Source: an uncultured Elusimicrobiales bacterium (GTDB taxonomy: Bacteria; Elusimicrobiota; Elusimicrobia; Elusimicrobiales; Elusimicrobiaceae). From it: a DNA stretch of 62,400 bases. The notes beneath the pieces were generated by a model. That model was not told where the DNA came from. It saw only the letters and a list, made by a program, of their open reading frames with translations, and ran no database searches. Location of the stretch: the NCBI GenBank assembly GCA_944324645.1, contig CALUXB010000006.1, positions 1 to 62,400 of the forward strand. Direction: 5' to 3'. How positions within the stretch are numbered: position 1 is the stretch's first letter; each line of letters starts with the position of its first letter. This document shows positions 7,167 to 16,382 of this stretch, one piece after another. Position numbers and translations under genes: made by a program.

Positions 7167-8011
7167 AAAAGTTAGTACTGTTTGATTTAGACGGCACATT
7201 AGTATATGCGGGGGGAGCCGGACGGACCGCACTAACAAAAGCCATCAAAGAATTGTATGGCAAAGAACCCAAATTTGACCACAGTTTAATCTCTGGGCGT
7301 ACCGATACGGATAACTTTGCTTTGGTATATCAATTAGTCAAGGGGAAAAAAGCCTCCAAAGCGGAAGTGAAAAAAATTTACGATAAATACTTGGAGCTCC
7401 TGCCGGCGGAAGTAAAAAGCGCCTGCAAGAAAAAAACGTATAAGCTGGTAACCGGGGTTAAAAAACTGCTGGAAAAACTTGCCAAAGAAAAAGATTTGGT
7501 GTTGGGCTTGGGTACGGGCAATATTGAAAAAGGAGCCCAAATCAAGCTGGCCCCCTCCGGTCTGCTGGCCTATTTTACCGTGGGCGGATACGGAGAGGAC
7601 GGCCACACCCGCGAAGAAATGCTCAAGGCCGCCGTCAAACGCGCAGAGAAAAAATTTAAAATTAAATTCAGCCCAGACCAAGTGTATGTAGTGGGGGATA
7701 CCCACCGTGATGTCTGTGCCGCCAAAAACTGCGGCTACCACAGCGCGGCGGTTACGTCGGGCTTTGGGGACGCCGCTTTATTGCAGCGGGCCGCGGCAGA
7801 GCTGGAGATTAAAAATTTCAACGATGTAAAAACGTTTTATGTTTGGCTCGGCCTCAACGCCGACCCCAAAGGCGTAAAACGCGGCATTTACATTTCGCCG
7901 GCCAGTGCTATTGAACACGTGTTTTTCAGCCGCACTGGCATTGACGAAGACCGGCTGAAAATGCTGCATATTAAGAAGTATTCGGACTTGCCCTCCGGCA
8001 CAATTATGTAA
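7163..8011 (+). CDS. HAD-superfamily hydrolase, phosphoglycolate phosphatase-like
   Basis: 282 residues starting at an ATG that overlaps the stop of the upstream transporter. Motif I is LFDLDGTLV near the start, with the Asp nucleophile and Asp acid/base. Motif II is probably the T of LGLGTGN. Motif III/IV is VYVVGDTHRDVCAAKNCG. The cap region between motifs I and II is all helical, as in the phosphoglycolate phosphatase subgroup. The C-terminus extends about 60 residues past the HAD fold (from about NFNDVKTFYVW) with no known motif. It dephosphorylates a small molecule in the cytoplasm. Co-expression with two exporters suggests a metabolite clearance role, which is inference. Confidence 0.85.
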   Translation: MKKLVLFDLDGTLVYAGGAGRTALTKAIKELYGKEPKFDHSLISGRTDTDNFALVYQLVKGKKASKAEVKKIYDKYLELLPAEVKSACKKKTYKLVTGVKKLLEKLAKEKDLVLGLGTGNIEKGAQIKLAPSGLLAYFTVGGYGEDGHTREEMLKAAVKRAEKKFKIKFSPDQVYVVGDTHRDVCAAKNCGYHSAAVTSGFGDAALLQRAAAELEIKNFNDVKTFYVWLGLNADPKGVKRGIYISPASAIEHVFFSRTGIDEDRLKMLHIKKYSDLPSGTIM

Positions 8012-8077
8012 GGATAACCCCTTCTGAGAGGGCCGTTTGACAAAAGTTTTTTTAGATAAAGTAAATTGGGGATTGGT

Positions 8078-8647
8078 ATGGAATGGTTTAAAGCAGCAGA
8101 AAAATTTAATCAGGCTCTGGCTTCTACAGAACCTACACCCGGCGGAGGAGCTGCCGCAGCAATGGCCGCGGCGATGGGTTGTTCTTTAATCTTAATGGCA
8201 GCCCAGACCACGGCTAACCGCAAGACCACCTTGCCTGAGATAAAGCAAAAATTAGAACAGCATATGCGCAAACTGGGCGCCTTAAAAGCCCAGTTGAATA
8301 ATTATATCCAAGAGGATGGGGCCGCTTATAGTGCTTATATTGTGGCCAAAAAACTGCCCAAAGAAGATTCCGACCGGCAAAAAGCAATGCAAGACGCGCT
8401 GGTATATGCCGCCCGCGTGCCGGCAGACACCGCCACCACCGCCATACAATGTTTGCGGGAAATTGACCTGATTAAAGACGATATTGCCCCCATTATTATG
8501 TCTGATATATACTGTGGGCAGCATCTGCTGAAATGTGCGGTGCGGTGTTGTGTAGAAAACATTAAAGCCAATTTGGAATTTATAAAAGATGATGACTGGA
8601 ACAAGAAATTCCGCCAGCACATTGACGTATTTTTAAAATCTTGTTAA
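8078..8647 (+). CDS. Cyclodeaminase/cyclohydrolase family protein (FTCD C-terminal type)
   Basis: About 189 residues from ATG 8078; a TTG at 8066 also opens the frame, but GGGG lies at the right distance for 8078. The N-terminal STEPTPGGGAAAAMAAAMG is the signature of the formiminotransferase-cyclodeaminase C-terminal family, which includes stand-alone methenyl-tetrahydrofolate cyclohydrolases (FchA). The rest is helical (NRKTTLPEIKQKLEQ, DALVYAARVPADTATTA), as expected. It probably acts on a one-carbon tetrahydrofolate intermediate in the cytoplasm. No other folate gene is adjacent. The start of the next gene is 13 nt downstream. Confidence 0.85.
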   Translation: MEWFKAAEKFNQALASTEPTPGGGAAAAMAAAMGCSLILMAAQTTANRKTTLPEIKQKLEQHMRKLGALKAQLNNYIQEDGAAYSAYIVAKKLPKEDSDRQKAMQDALVYAARVPADTATTAIQCLREIDLIKDDIAPIIMSDIYCGQHLLKCAVRCCVENIKANLEFIKDDDWNKKFRQHIDVFLKSC

Positions 8648-8659
8648 AGGCGAGAGATT

Positions 8660-10225
8660 ATGACCGAAAAAGCCACCAAACGCAGCGGTATGCTGGGTAC
8701 TATTTATAAGATGCTTCCAAATATTGACGACGATTATGCCGCCAAGCTGGTTTATACGCTGGAAAATAAGAAATCCTTGGCGCGCCTGCAACAGGATATT
8801 GCAGATCTTGCCGCCCAACTGGGGGAAGCCAGTGCAATGTCGGACACAATTGTAGCCAAAATGCTGCTTGATGAAATTACGCTTCCAGCCGCTTTGCGCC
8901 AGCTGCGGGTATATAATAATGCCGTATCTATAGCGGAATTAACTAACGCATTGGACACCCCGCCCGAAGCTACAGATTTGTTGCTCAATTACTATGCTTC
9001 TTTTGGTTCGCGCCGTTTTTTTGATATGGAATTTGCTAACGCTTTAAAAGATGTGCGCGATGATAAGAATATGCAAGATGCTGACAAAGCCCAGCACGCT
9101 TTAGATTGTCTTATTTTGCAAGCCCAGAAAGATTTGCCTTCCAATGAAAAGATTTTGGAAGAGAACAAAAAAGCCATTTATGAAGCGGCAGACAAATACC
9201 ACCTGTCAGTAAAATTAACGGCTGCCTTGCTTGGTGTATATACGGTGGCTGGGGCGGTTTCTTTTTCCGTTGATTTTTCTAAACTGATGAAAGCCTTGCA
9301 GAAAATCAACGACGATGTCAAACTGTGCGCTTCGTTAGCGGCGAAAGTTTTGCTTTGTCAAATTACCCAAAAAGATGCCCAAGATATTGCATTGACTTCC
9401 AAGCTGCTCAAAGGGCAAATTTTGGAAGATGATTTGATGATTATTGCCTGCCGCTATTTAAAAGTGAAAACGCCGCAAGATATACAAGATACGTTTGAGG
9501 CGGTATTGGCCCGCCTGCCTCACGTAAGCCAAAAAGAAGAGAACCTGGGTTTGGCGGTGCAAGTGCTTTTAGACGGCACAGAGCCCACCTTTGAAAAAGC
9601 CCAGCAGAAAGCTGCCCTGCGCAGGGAACGCATCTTGCTGCGCAAAGCGCTGGCTAAGAAAGAAGCGTACACTGGTTATGAATATGACTTGGCAGAACGC
9701 TTTGCCGGGCAAAAAACGTTTGTTCAAATTGAACGGGAAATGAACGAACTCTTGTCCCAGCTGCCCCATTGCCAAGATGAAATGGAAAATAAAGAATTAG
9801 CTTGCAAAGTGATTTTAGGTACGTTAAGCCAAGAAGAAGCCCACAAACAAGCTTCTTATTTGCGCGATGTAAAAGCCCAAACGCTCACACAGGGGCTCAC
9901 GCCGCAGGCTCTGAAAAATTATTTAGGCACCAAACCGGCCGAAGAAATTAATGCTTTTTTTGAAAAATCGTTAGCGCCATACACCTTTTGGAAATCCGAC
10001 CGGGATAAACACGAATTTGCCCTACAAGCCTTGGTGGGGGAATTAAACGGAACGTCAAATGCTCGGATATCCTCTTTCGTGTTGGATATGTTAGAGAACG
10101 GATCTTCGTTGGAATTAGTCGGCGATATGATGGCCAATATACAGGCCCACAAAGCATCCGCCGAAGAGTTGGATAATTTGCTGGAAAAATATAAAACAGC
10201 ACGCGCCGCCAGTAAAGAAGCATAA
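8660..10225 (+). CDS. Large all-helical repeat protein of unknown function
   Basis: 521 residues, not recognised. There is no signal peptide or membrane segment, so it is probably cytoplasmic. Predicted helices dominate, and a unit of about 75-90 residues appears to repeat five or six times. Each unit has a helix of the form L-x-x-L followed by a polar turn, then A-x-x-x-L with a conserved Leu-Leu/Val-Leu pair. Examples are LAAQLGEAS..TIVAKMLLDEIT, LQKINDD..AAKVLLCQIT, LARLPHV..LAVQVLLDGT and LSQLPHC..LACKVILGTLS. This suggests an extended alpha-solenoid scaffold. It is 13 nt after the cyclodeaminase gene and 99 nt before the GYF-like gene, so it may share their transcript. Confidence 0.8.
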   Translation: MTEKATKRSGMLGTIYKMLPNIDDDYAAKLVYTLENKKSLARLQQDIADLAAQLGEASAMSDTIVAKMLLDEITLPAALRQLRVYNNAVSIAELTNALDTPPEATDLLLNYYASFGSRRFFDMEFANALKDVRDDKNMQDADKAQHALDCLILQAQKDLPSNEKILEENKKAIYEAADKYHLSVKLTAALLGVYTVAGAVSFSVDFSKLMKALQKINDDVKLCASLAAKVLLCQITQKDAQDIALTSKLLKGQILEDDLMIIACRYLKVKTPQDIQDTFEAVLARLPHVSQKEENLGLAVQVLLDGTEPTFEKAQQKAALRRERILLRKALAKKEAYTGYEYDLAERFAGQKTFVQIEREMNELLSQLPHCQDEMENKELACKVILGTLSQEEAHKQASYLRDVKAQTLTQGLTPQALKNYLGTKPAEEINAFFEKSLAPYTFWKSDRDKHEFALQALVGELNGTSNARISSFVLDMLENGSSLELVGDMMANIQAHKASAEELDNLLEKYKTARAASKEA

Positions 10226-10324
10226 GCCTCTATACAAATGCAAGAAAAAGGGCTATTCAAAAGAAGGATAATTTGGTATGCTTGTATCGTGACGGTTTAT
10301 TTTTAAACGCTAGGGTGAAAAGAA

Positions 10325-13024
10325 ATGAGATACTGGGTTTATATTAATGATAAAGTGGACGGTCCTTACGACGAGGAAAAGCTCGTTACGTTGGATGGCT
10401 TTACGCCGGAAACGTTGATTTGCTCTGAAGAAATTGAAGAGGGCGGCAGTCAAGAATGGGTAAAAGCTTCTTCTATTTTTGAATTTGATGAAGCCTCCAA
10501 GACTATGACGCGAGCCCCTTTAACACAAGAAGAGTTAAATACCGTACGGGGTAATACCATAGAAAAAACTGCCAGCTCTATAGACACCCCCGTGCCGGCA
10601 GCTTACGATGCTGCCTCCACGCAGATTTTAATTGACAAGATTGACAACTTAACCCGGGAAATAGAAGGGTTAAAAAGCAAGTTGGACGCCGCCCTGGCCG
10701 CTAATGTTGCCCGTATCCCTGTTGCCGAGCAAAAAGAGGTCTCCGCTATAACACAACCGCAGGAACCCGTCACGGAAGAAGCGTTAATTACTAATACGGA
10801 AAGTTTAGTTAATCACGCAGAAAAACTGGTGGCCCAGGCCAGCTCTTCTGCCGGCGCTAAACCGGTTGACTTTTTAGACGAAATTGAAATTGGCGCATCT
10901 AAGACGGAAAGTTTGTCTGAAAAAGGCGGGGAAGAAGTAGTCTTGCGTTCTGCTTTAGACTCTCTTTATAATGTGAAATCCCAGCCAGAAGAAGAAAAGG
11001 AAGCAACCTTTCAAGATTTGCTTTCCGCTGCCAAAGTAATTACGCAGCCCCCTTTTCCGACAGTAGAACAGACCGAAAATAAAAAAGAAGCCACTCCTCA
11101 AGAGCCTGCCCAACCCAAACCGGTAGAGGAACCCCCTCAGCAGGCTGTATCTGAGGAGCCAGAACCAGCGATAGAGAATGCTTCGCAGACTATGCCTGCG
11201 GAAACGGAAGCAGAGCCGGAGCCGGCGGCCCCTCAAATTCCGCCCACGCAAGAAAAAGAGCCCGAAGCTCCGTTGACGGAAGAAAAACGGGAAGAAATTA
11301 TTAACGAAATTACTGCGCCCGCCCAACAGAGCGACTTAATTTTGCAAGCCATAGAAGAAGCCCAGAAAGAAGAAGAACCTGCTTTGGCTTCGTTAGATCA
11401 GGTGCCGCAAACCGCCGAGCAACAGCCCGTCCAAGATATAGCTGAAAAAGAAGAAGAGGCGGTTTCTCTGCCCGTATCGGAAGAGACTGCAGAAGACAAG
11501 ACCAATACGTTTAAAGAAAAACTTCCTACTGAAAAGAAACCGCTGGATTTAACGGACCAGCCGCAATTGAATATTGTATCCGAAGAGCCACAAGCTCAAA
11601 CCGTACCGCCGCAACAGCAAGAGGAAGCATTTTCCGTACAAAGCAGCGCTTCGGCGGAATTGACGCCGATGGACCCCACAGGCGAGGAAGGGCAACAACA
11701 AAAAGAAGTAACGGAAACTATAAAAGAATTGGTGCCCGGTAAAAAAGTAGGGCCGGAAAAGACAGAAGACGAAGGGCTTATTTCCCAGGCAGACTTGGAA
11801 GAGGCTTTTACCGAACGTGCCCCCGCGGCCGAATTTCCAATACCTCAGGAAAATGAACCCCCCGTTCAGCAGGCGCAAACCTCTGCCGCCGAGGGCATAC
11901 AACAACCTACTGAAAGCGTACCGGAAGGGAAAGGTTTTTATAATCCCAACGATATGACGGAAGTGGAATTAAAAGAGGGCTCTACTTATTTAATTTCTGA
12001 CTTTATTCCACCGGCCCAAGCTACCGGCAAAAATTCTCCTGAAACTGCTAAAGAGTTTGGGGCAGTGCCCGGATCTGCTGAAGCGGCGCAGGCTAACGCC
12101 CAGGCCCAACAAACCGTAAAGGTAGAAGCAGTAACCGAAGCAGTAGAGGAAATTATTCCTGCTAAAAAAGACCAAACGGATTTGACGATGTCCAAGGTAA
12201 TCTTGGAAAACACGATTAAAACCAAACGGGGTGCCACAATGGACATCAAAACGGTGCCTATGGTGCAAGAACCGGCGGAATCAGAACGGTTGGATTTATC
12301 AGACTCCGACTTGGATATCAACACCCAGCACGATCTGAAAGCGGCTGATTTGCAACCTTCCGGAAACAAGCTGACCAAAATGATTTTGGGCTCTTTAGTG
12401 TCCATTATTATCTTGGCATTAATCTATGTAATGTTGGCTTACTTGGAAATCTTGCCGCCGCAGTTTAATTTCATTAACTCTTCTGCCCAGCAACAACAAA
12501 TGCAGATGCAAGATGAACAGTTAAATGAAATGCTGGGAACAGATATGAACCAGCAACAACCGCCTTTGCCAATGGACGGCCAAATACCGGGGGCGGACCC
12601 GTATGCCCTGCCGCAAGGAACAGGCCAAAACGCTATGCCGCAAACAGGAATGATGCCAGGGGATATGCAACAGCAGGCTATGGCCCAAAACGGGCAAATG
12701 ATGCCCATAGCGCAGCCGGCAGCCAACCCGCTGGATCCGATTTTAGCGGAAGTGAAGAATTTCCCGCTGTCTAATGGGCAAACCTTGCAGCAGCTCATTA
12801 ATATGCGCCATCCGGCGGCTCAAAACTTAATTGAATGGAATATTACCACCGCGGTAGAGCCGGAAAACTATTCCATCTTAGTTAAAGTGCCGCCCGAGAA
12901 TCCGCAAAGCTTCAAAATTTCGTACCGCTTTAATTATAATATGGTTACGAAATCGTTAGAGCCAACCATTTCGGATTCCAAAAACCTGCTTGATTCCATA
13001 CAAACGGCCCAAGCAGTACGTTAA
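10325..13024 (+). CDS. GYF-like domain, acidic low-complexity, single-membrane-helix protein
   Basis: 899 residues in three parts. Residues 1-60 (YWVYINDKVDGPYDEEKL, then a later W) fit the GYF_2 type of peptide-binding domain. Residues about 90-640 are a long acidic Pro/Glu/Gln-rich linker, probably disordered. One membrane helix lies at about 685-708 (ILGSLVSIIILALIYVMLAYLEI), followed by a Gln/Met-rich segment and a C-terminal domain of about 100 residues. With no N-terminal signal, the GYF part is expected in the cytoplasm and the C-terminus in the periplasm. The layout suggests a tether linking a cytoplasmic ligand to the envelope. The function is unknown. A strong terminator follows. 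Confidence 0.8.
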   Translation: MRYWVYINDKVDGPYDEEKLVTLDGFTPETLICSEEIEEGGSQEWVKASSIFEFDEASKTMTRAPLTQEELNTVRGNTIEKTASSIDTPVPAAYDAASTQILIDKIDNLTREIEGLKSKLDAALAANVARIPVAEQKEVSAITQPQEPVTEEALITNTESLVNHAEKLVAQASSSAGAKPVDFLDEIEIGASKTESLSEKGGEEVVLRSALDSLYNVKSQPEEEKEATFQDLLSAAKVITQPPFPTVEQTENKKEATPQEPAQPKPVEEPPQQAVSEEPEPAIENASQTMPAETEAEPEPAAPQIPPTQEKEPEAPLTEEKREEIINEITAPAQQSDLILQAIEEAQKEEEPALASLDQVPQTAEQQPVQDIAEKEEEAVSLPVSEETAEDKTNTFKEKLPTEKKPLDLTDQPQLNIVSEEPQAQTVPPQQQEEAFSVQSSASAELTPMDPTGEEGQQQKEVTETIKELVPGKKVGPEKTEDEGLISQADLEEAFTERAPAAEFPIPQENEPPVQQAQTSAAEGIQQPTESVPEGKGFYNPNDMTEVELKEGSTYLISDFIPPAQATGKNSPETAKEFGAVPGSAEAAQANAQAQQTVKVEAVTEAVEEIIPAKKDQTDLTMSKVILENTIKTKRGATMDIKTVPMVQEPAESERLDLSDSDLDINTQHDLKAADLQPSGNKLTKMILGSLVSIIILALIYVMLAYLEILPPQFNFINSSAQQQQMQMQDEQLNEMLGTDMNQQQPPLPMDGQIPGADPYALPQGTGQNAMPQTGMMPGDMQQQAMAQNGQMMPIAQPAANPLDPILAEVKNFPLSNGQTLQQLINMRHPAAQNLIEWNITTAVEPENYSILVKVPPENPQSFKISYRFNYNMVTKSLEPTISDSKNLLDSIQTAQAVR

Positions 13025-13041
13025 AAAGAACTTCCTTTTTA

Positions 13042-13070
13042 AACCCCTGTCAGACGGCAGGGGTTTTTTT
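13042..13070 (+). terminator. Terminator between the GYF-like gene and hydE
   Basis: AACCCCTG pairs with CAGGGGTT and is followed by seven or more T. It ends only 7 nt before the hydE start codon at 13078. Confidence 0.9.
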
Positions 13071-13077
13071 ATACACT

Positions 13078-14124
13078 ATGTATATGGATAGCTACCAACT
13101 AATTTCCCGCGCGGAAACAACACATAATTTAACGGAAGCGGAACTCTTGCAGATCCTGCAGGATAGCAAGACAGACCCAGCTTTGTTTGCCGCTGCAGAC
13201 CGCGTGCGGAAAAAATATGTGGGTAATGCTGTTCACCTGCGGGCTTTGATAGAATTTACCAATATTTGCCGCAACAGCTGCTCCTATTGTGGCTTACGTT
13301 GCCAAAACCAAGCGGTAACACGCTATCGGATGAATGTGGAGCAAATATATACCCTGGCCCAAAAAGCCGCCCAATGGGGATATAAAACCATTGTTTTGCA
13401 AGGGGGGGAAGATCCTTTTTTTACAGCGGAACTATTGGTGCCGCTGCTGCGCCGCATCAAAGCATTAGGGCTAGCCATTACACTCAGTATTGGGGAAAGA
13501 CCCCGCTGCGATTATGAAGCTTTTAAACAAGCAGGAGCAGACCGCTATTTGCTGCGCATAGAAACAACCGACAAAGCCCTGTATGAAAAATACAACCCCG
13601 GTATGTCTTTTGAAAACCGCCTGCGCTGTTTGCAGGATTTAAAACAGCTGGGCTATGAAACAGGAACCGGCATTTTAGTCGGCCTTCCGGGGCAAACGCC
13701 CTTATCTTTAGCAAAAGATATTTTGTTTTTTAAACATTTAGGAGCGGATATGATAGGGCTGGGGCCTTTTATCCCCAACCCGGACACCCCGCTCAAAGAC
13801 GCTCCGGCCCCGCAACTCTTGCCAGCACTCAAAGTGATGGCCTTAACCCGTTTGTTGCTGCCGGACATCAATATCCCCGCCACCACCGCTATGGAAACGC
13901 TGGAGCCGCAAGGCCGCCAAAAAGCCCTGCAATGCGGGGCTAATGTGATTATGCCTAATATAACGGAGGGGGAAGCGCGTGTAAATTACGCCCTGTACCC
14001 TGGCAAAGCGGCCGCCGCACAAGCCCCGCAAAACCTGCAAGAACAACTGGCGCAAAATTTAAAAAAAATCGGGCGCTATATCGGCACCGGCTACGGTGGG
14101 CATCCACCTCAAAGGCATTGTTAA
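13078..14124 (+). CDS. hydE: [FeFe]-hydrogenase H-cluster radical SAM maturase HydE
   Basis: 348 residues. C64-R-N-S-C68-S-Y-C71 followed by GLR is the radical SAM [4Fe-4S] site in the HydE context. Other HydE-type stretches are RKKYVGNAVHLRALIEFTNIC, IVLQGGEDPFF, LRIETTDKALYEKYNPGM, GILVGLPGQT and GLGPFIPNPDTPL. HydE works with HydF and HydG in assembling the di-iron H-cluster. No other hyd gene is in the window. The N-terminus aligns with the family, so the start at 13078 (or the ATG at 13084) is probably right, although it lies just after a terminator and has no Shine-Dalgarno site. A TATACA at 13070-13075 could be a -10 box for a leaderless message. Confidence 0.9.
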   Translation: MYMDSYQLISRAETTHNLTEAELLQILQDSKTDPALFAAADRVRKKYVGNAVHLRALIEFTNICRNSCSYCGLRCQNQAVTRYRMNVEQIYTLAQKAAQWGYKTIVLQGGEDPFFTAELLVPLLRRIKALGLAITLSIGERPRCDYEAFKQAGADRYLLRIETTDKALYEKYNPGMSFENRLRCLQDLKQLGYETGTGILVGLPGQTPLSLAKDILFFKHLGADMIGLGPFIPNPDTPLKDAPAPQLLPALKVMALTRLLLPDINIPATTAMETLEPQGRQKALQCGANVIMPNITEGEARVNYALYPGKAAAAQAPQNLQEQLAQNLKKIGRYIGTGYGGHPPQRHC

Positions 14125-14344
14125 TACGCCGGCCCTCTCTTTCCTCTGCTCACGTCAAACCCCTAAGGCGGCCGGCAAAAAACAGCGGCAGCCTTTGTAT
14201 AAAATAAAAAAACCGCCGCGCTATGCAGCTAAAGCTGGGCTATTGGCTGCCGCAACTCGTTACTGTTTGCAGACATTATATACTTGCCGTCAGTTTTTCC
14301 GTCCGCTTCTGTAAAAACCCCGTTTCAACATACCGCTGTCGGCA
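14125..14344. other. Gene-free stretch between hydE and pepT
   Basis: The genes converge here. I see no convincing ORF with a ribosome-binding site and no RNA gene; the pepT terminator lies at its right end. Confidence 0.6.
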
Positions 14345-14374
14345 TAAAAAAGACCGCCCCTATAAGGCGGTCTT
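14345..14374 (-). terminator. pepT terminator
   Basis: AAGACCGCC pairs with GGCGGTCTT; on the minus strand it is followed by a T-run. Confidence 0.85.
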
Positions 14375-14401
14375 GCACGGCATAAAAATTACGAACGAGG
14401 T

Positions 14402-15637
14402 TTATGCTTTTGTGGCATCTTCCAAAATGCGCAGCATTACCTGAAAGACCTTTTCACTCCATTGCAAACTCAGCCATTCATACGGCCCGTGGGGGTTTTC
14501 ATATGAAGCAAAAATATTAGGCGTAGGCATCCCTTTTAATGAAAGACGCGCACCGTCCGTTCCGCCGCGGGCCTGCGTCAGACGATAATTTATTTTCTCA
14601 TCTTTGAGAGCCTGTTCCAACAATTGCATAGCCTGGGGTTTCTGCTTCAACACCTCACGCATATTGCGGTATTGGGGGGTAATTTCCAGCTGAATTTGCG
14701 CATTGGGGTATTTGGCGCGTTTTTCTTCCACCAGTTTTTCCAAATCTTTTTTAAACTGCTCAAAAGCGGGCAAATCGTGATGGCGGATAATGCCGCCCAA
14801 CGTAACGTGGTCCAAGCCGCCTTCTATGTCTTTAAAGAGAATAAAGCCTTCTTCTCCTTCTGTCGTTTCAGGCAGTTTGTCTTCCGGCCAGGAAGAGACG
14901 ATATCCGAAGCAATACGCACCGGGTTGGCCATAAAGTTTTTAGCCGCACCGGGGTGGCAGTTTTTGCCGATAATAGAAATCACAAATTTATCTGCATTGA
15001 AATTGCCGCAGTCTATATCTCCCAACACGCTGCCGTCAATCGTGTAAGCAAAATCCGCCGCAAAACGCTCTAAATCAAAATATTCCACGCCGGTGCCCGT
15101 TTCTTCATCTATCGTAAAAGAAATTTTTACCGGGCCGTGTTTTATTTCAGGGTGGGCCAGCAAATGTTCCGCCAGCGTCATAATAACCGCTATCCCTATT
15201 TTATCGTCACCTCCCAAAAGCGTGTTGCCGTCTGCGGTTACAATATCGTGGCCAATACACTCCAACAGATTAGGCGCACTTTTGGGGCTTAAGTACATTT
15301 TCTTTTCTTCGTTAATAACCAAGTCTCCGCCTTGGTAGTTAGCGTGCACTACTGGGCGGATATTTTTGCCGCAGTAATCTTCCACCGTGTCCATATGCGC
15401 CAAAAATCCGATAGAAGGCGCAGTGGATACATTGGCCGGTATCTCGCCAAAAACAAATCCATTTTTGTCTATTTCTACATTAGAAATGCCCAGCTCTTTC
15501 ATTTCCTGGGCCAACATTTTGCCAAACCCCAGCTGCGTGGAGGTAGTGGGTACTGTTTGGCTGTTACCGTCACTGGTGGTTTCCACCGCTACGTAACGGG
15601 CAAAACGATCATAAATTTTTTTCTGTAAATCGTTCAT
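14402..15637 (-). CDS. pepT: Peptidase T (tripeptide aminopeptidase)
   Basis: About 411 residues, the normal size for this M20-family zinc aminopeptidase. Metal and catalytic motifs are visible: GFLAHMDTVEDYCG (His and Asp ligands), LLGGDDKIGIAVIMTLAEHL (bridging Asp), FTIDEETGTGVEYFDLERF (catalytic Glu pair) and RGGTDGARLSLKGMPTPNIFA with HGPYEW near the end. It removes the N-terminal residue from tripeptides in the cytoplasm, consistent with growth on peptides. The ATG at 15637 is chosen because GGAG lies 8 nt upstream; the ATG at 15649 overlaps that site. Confidence 0.95.
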   Translation of the reverse strand: MNDLQKKIYDRFARYVAVETTSDGNSQTVPTTSTQLGFGKMLAQEMKELGISNVEIDKNGFVFGEIPANVSTAPSIGFLAHMDTVEDYCGKNIRPVVHANYQGGDLVINEEKKMYLSPKSAPNLLECIGHDIVTADGNTLLGGDDKIGIAVIMTLAEHLLAHPEIKHGPVKISFTIDEETGTGVEYFDLERFAADFAYTIDGSVLGDIDCGNFNADKFVISIIGKNCHPGAAKNFMANPVRIASDIVSSWPEDKLPETTEGEEGFILFKDIEGGLDHVTLGGIIRHHDLPAFEQFKKDLEKLVEEKRAKYPNAQIQLEITPQYRNMREVLKQKPQAMQLLEQALKDEKINYRLTQARGGTDGARLSLKGMPTPNIFASYENPHGPYEWLSLQWSEKVFQVMLRILEDATKA

Positions 15638-15756
15638 AATTATCTCCATAGCCGTTTTATTTATTATACAAAATCCCTATTTAGCCCTTATATCACCAAC
15701 AGCTCCGCCGAAAATGTTATAAAATAGCTTTATAGTATGATTTTAAGGAGGCTATT

Positions 15757-16218
15757 GTGAAAAAGTTTTTGATTCTTCTTGTTGTCCCCTTTTTATTTAG
15801 TGCCTGCGCCAGCGTGCAGCAAGCCGAAAATTTTGCCAATTGCACCTATGCGCTGCGCGGGGTGGAAATTTCGGATTACAACGTCAATTCCCTTTCTTTT
15901 AATGTCTATATGGGTATTACGAACCTCAATAGAAAAGAAGCCGCCGCCATCAAAAAGTTTGAGGGGGAAATGTTTATGGAAGAGGTCAAAGTGGCAGACG
16001 TCAGCTTTGAAAATGTCCGCATAGAGCCCGGCGCCACCAAAAACCAAAAAGTCTATCTGACGGTGCCAATGGACGTTTTCAGCAGCAAGCTGTTGGGCTT
16101 AGTCAGTATGGGAAGTGCCACCGTCAATTACCACTTAACAGGCACGGCTTATTTTGAAACCCCCTTGGGAGACGTGCCCATCCCGGTAGATATTGGCCGC
16201 TACGGAAGCGCCAACTAG
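15757..16218 (+). CDS. LEA14-like (WHy domain) lipoprotein
   Basis: 153 residues starting at GTG 15757, with AAGGAGG at 15745-15751. A lipoprotein signal ends in LFSAC, with Cys at about 17. The mature part is beta-rich and follows the late-embryogenesis-abundant group 2 / WHy pattern: YALRGVEISDYNVNSLSFNV, then MGITNLNRKEAAAIKKFEG, an ...IEPGATKNQKVYLTVP strand and a C-terminal VNYHLTGTAYFETPLG. Such proteins are small envelope lipoproteins of poorly defined role. It is monocistronic with its own terminator. Confidence 0.75.
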   Translation: MKKFLILLVVPFLFSACASVQQAENFANCTYALRGVEISDYNVNSLSFNVYMGITNLNRKEAAAIKKFEGEMFMEEVKVADVSFENVRIEPGATKNQKVYLTVPMDVFSSKLLGLVSMGSATVNYHLTGTAYFETPLGDVPIPVDIGRYGSAN

Positions 16219-16223
16219 CTTTT

Positions 16224-16252
16224 AAATCCCTTCCGCCGGAAGGGATTTTTTG
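16224..16252 (+). terminator. Lipoprotein gene terminator
   Basis: AAATCCCTTCC pairs with GGAAGGGATTT around a 3-nt loop, followed by more T, 5 nt after the stop. Confidence 0.92.
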
Positions 16253-16330
16253 TGTGTTTTGAACGGACAGCAGCACGTCTTTTTTGCGCAGACAGGGTCT
16301 TGTCCATTAGGCGCTGATTTTTTAGCCAAG

Positions 16331-16362
16331 AAAAAGGCGCGCAAAATACGTTTGCGCGCCAC
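16331..16362 (-). terminator. feoAB terminator
   Basis: GGCGCGCAAA pairs with TTTGCGCGCC; a T-run follows on the minus strand, about 20 nt beyond the feoB stop. Confidence 0.85.
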
Positions 16363-16382
16363 TGATAGGGTGGGCCAAGCGG

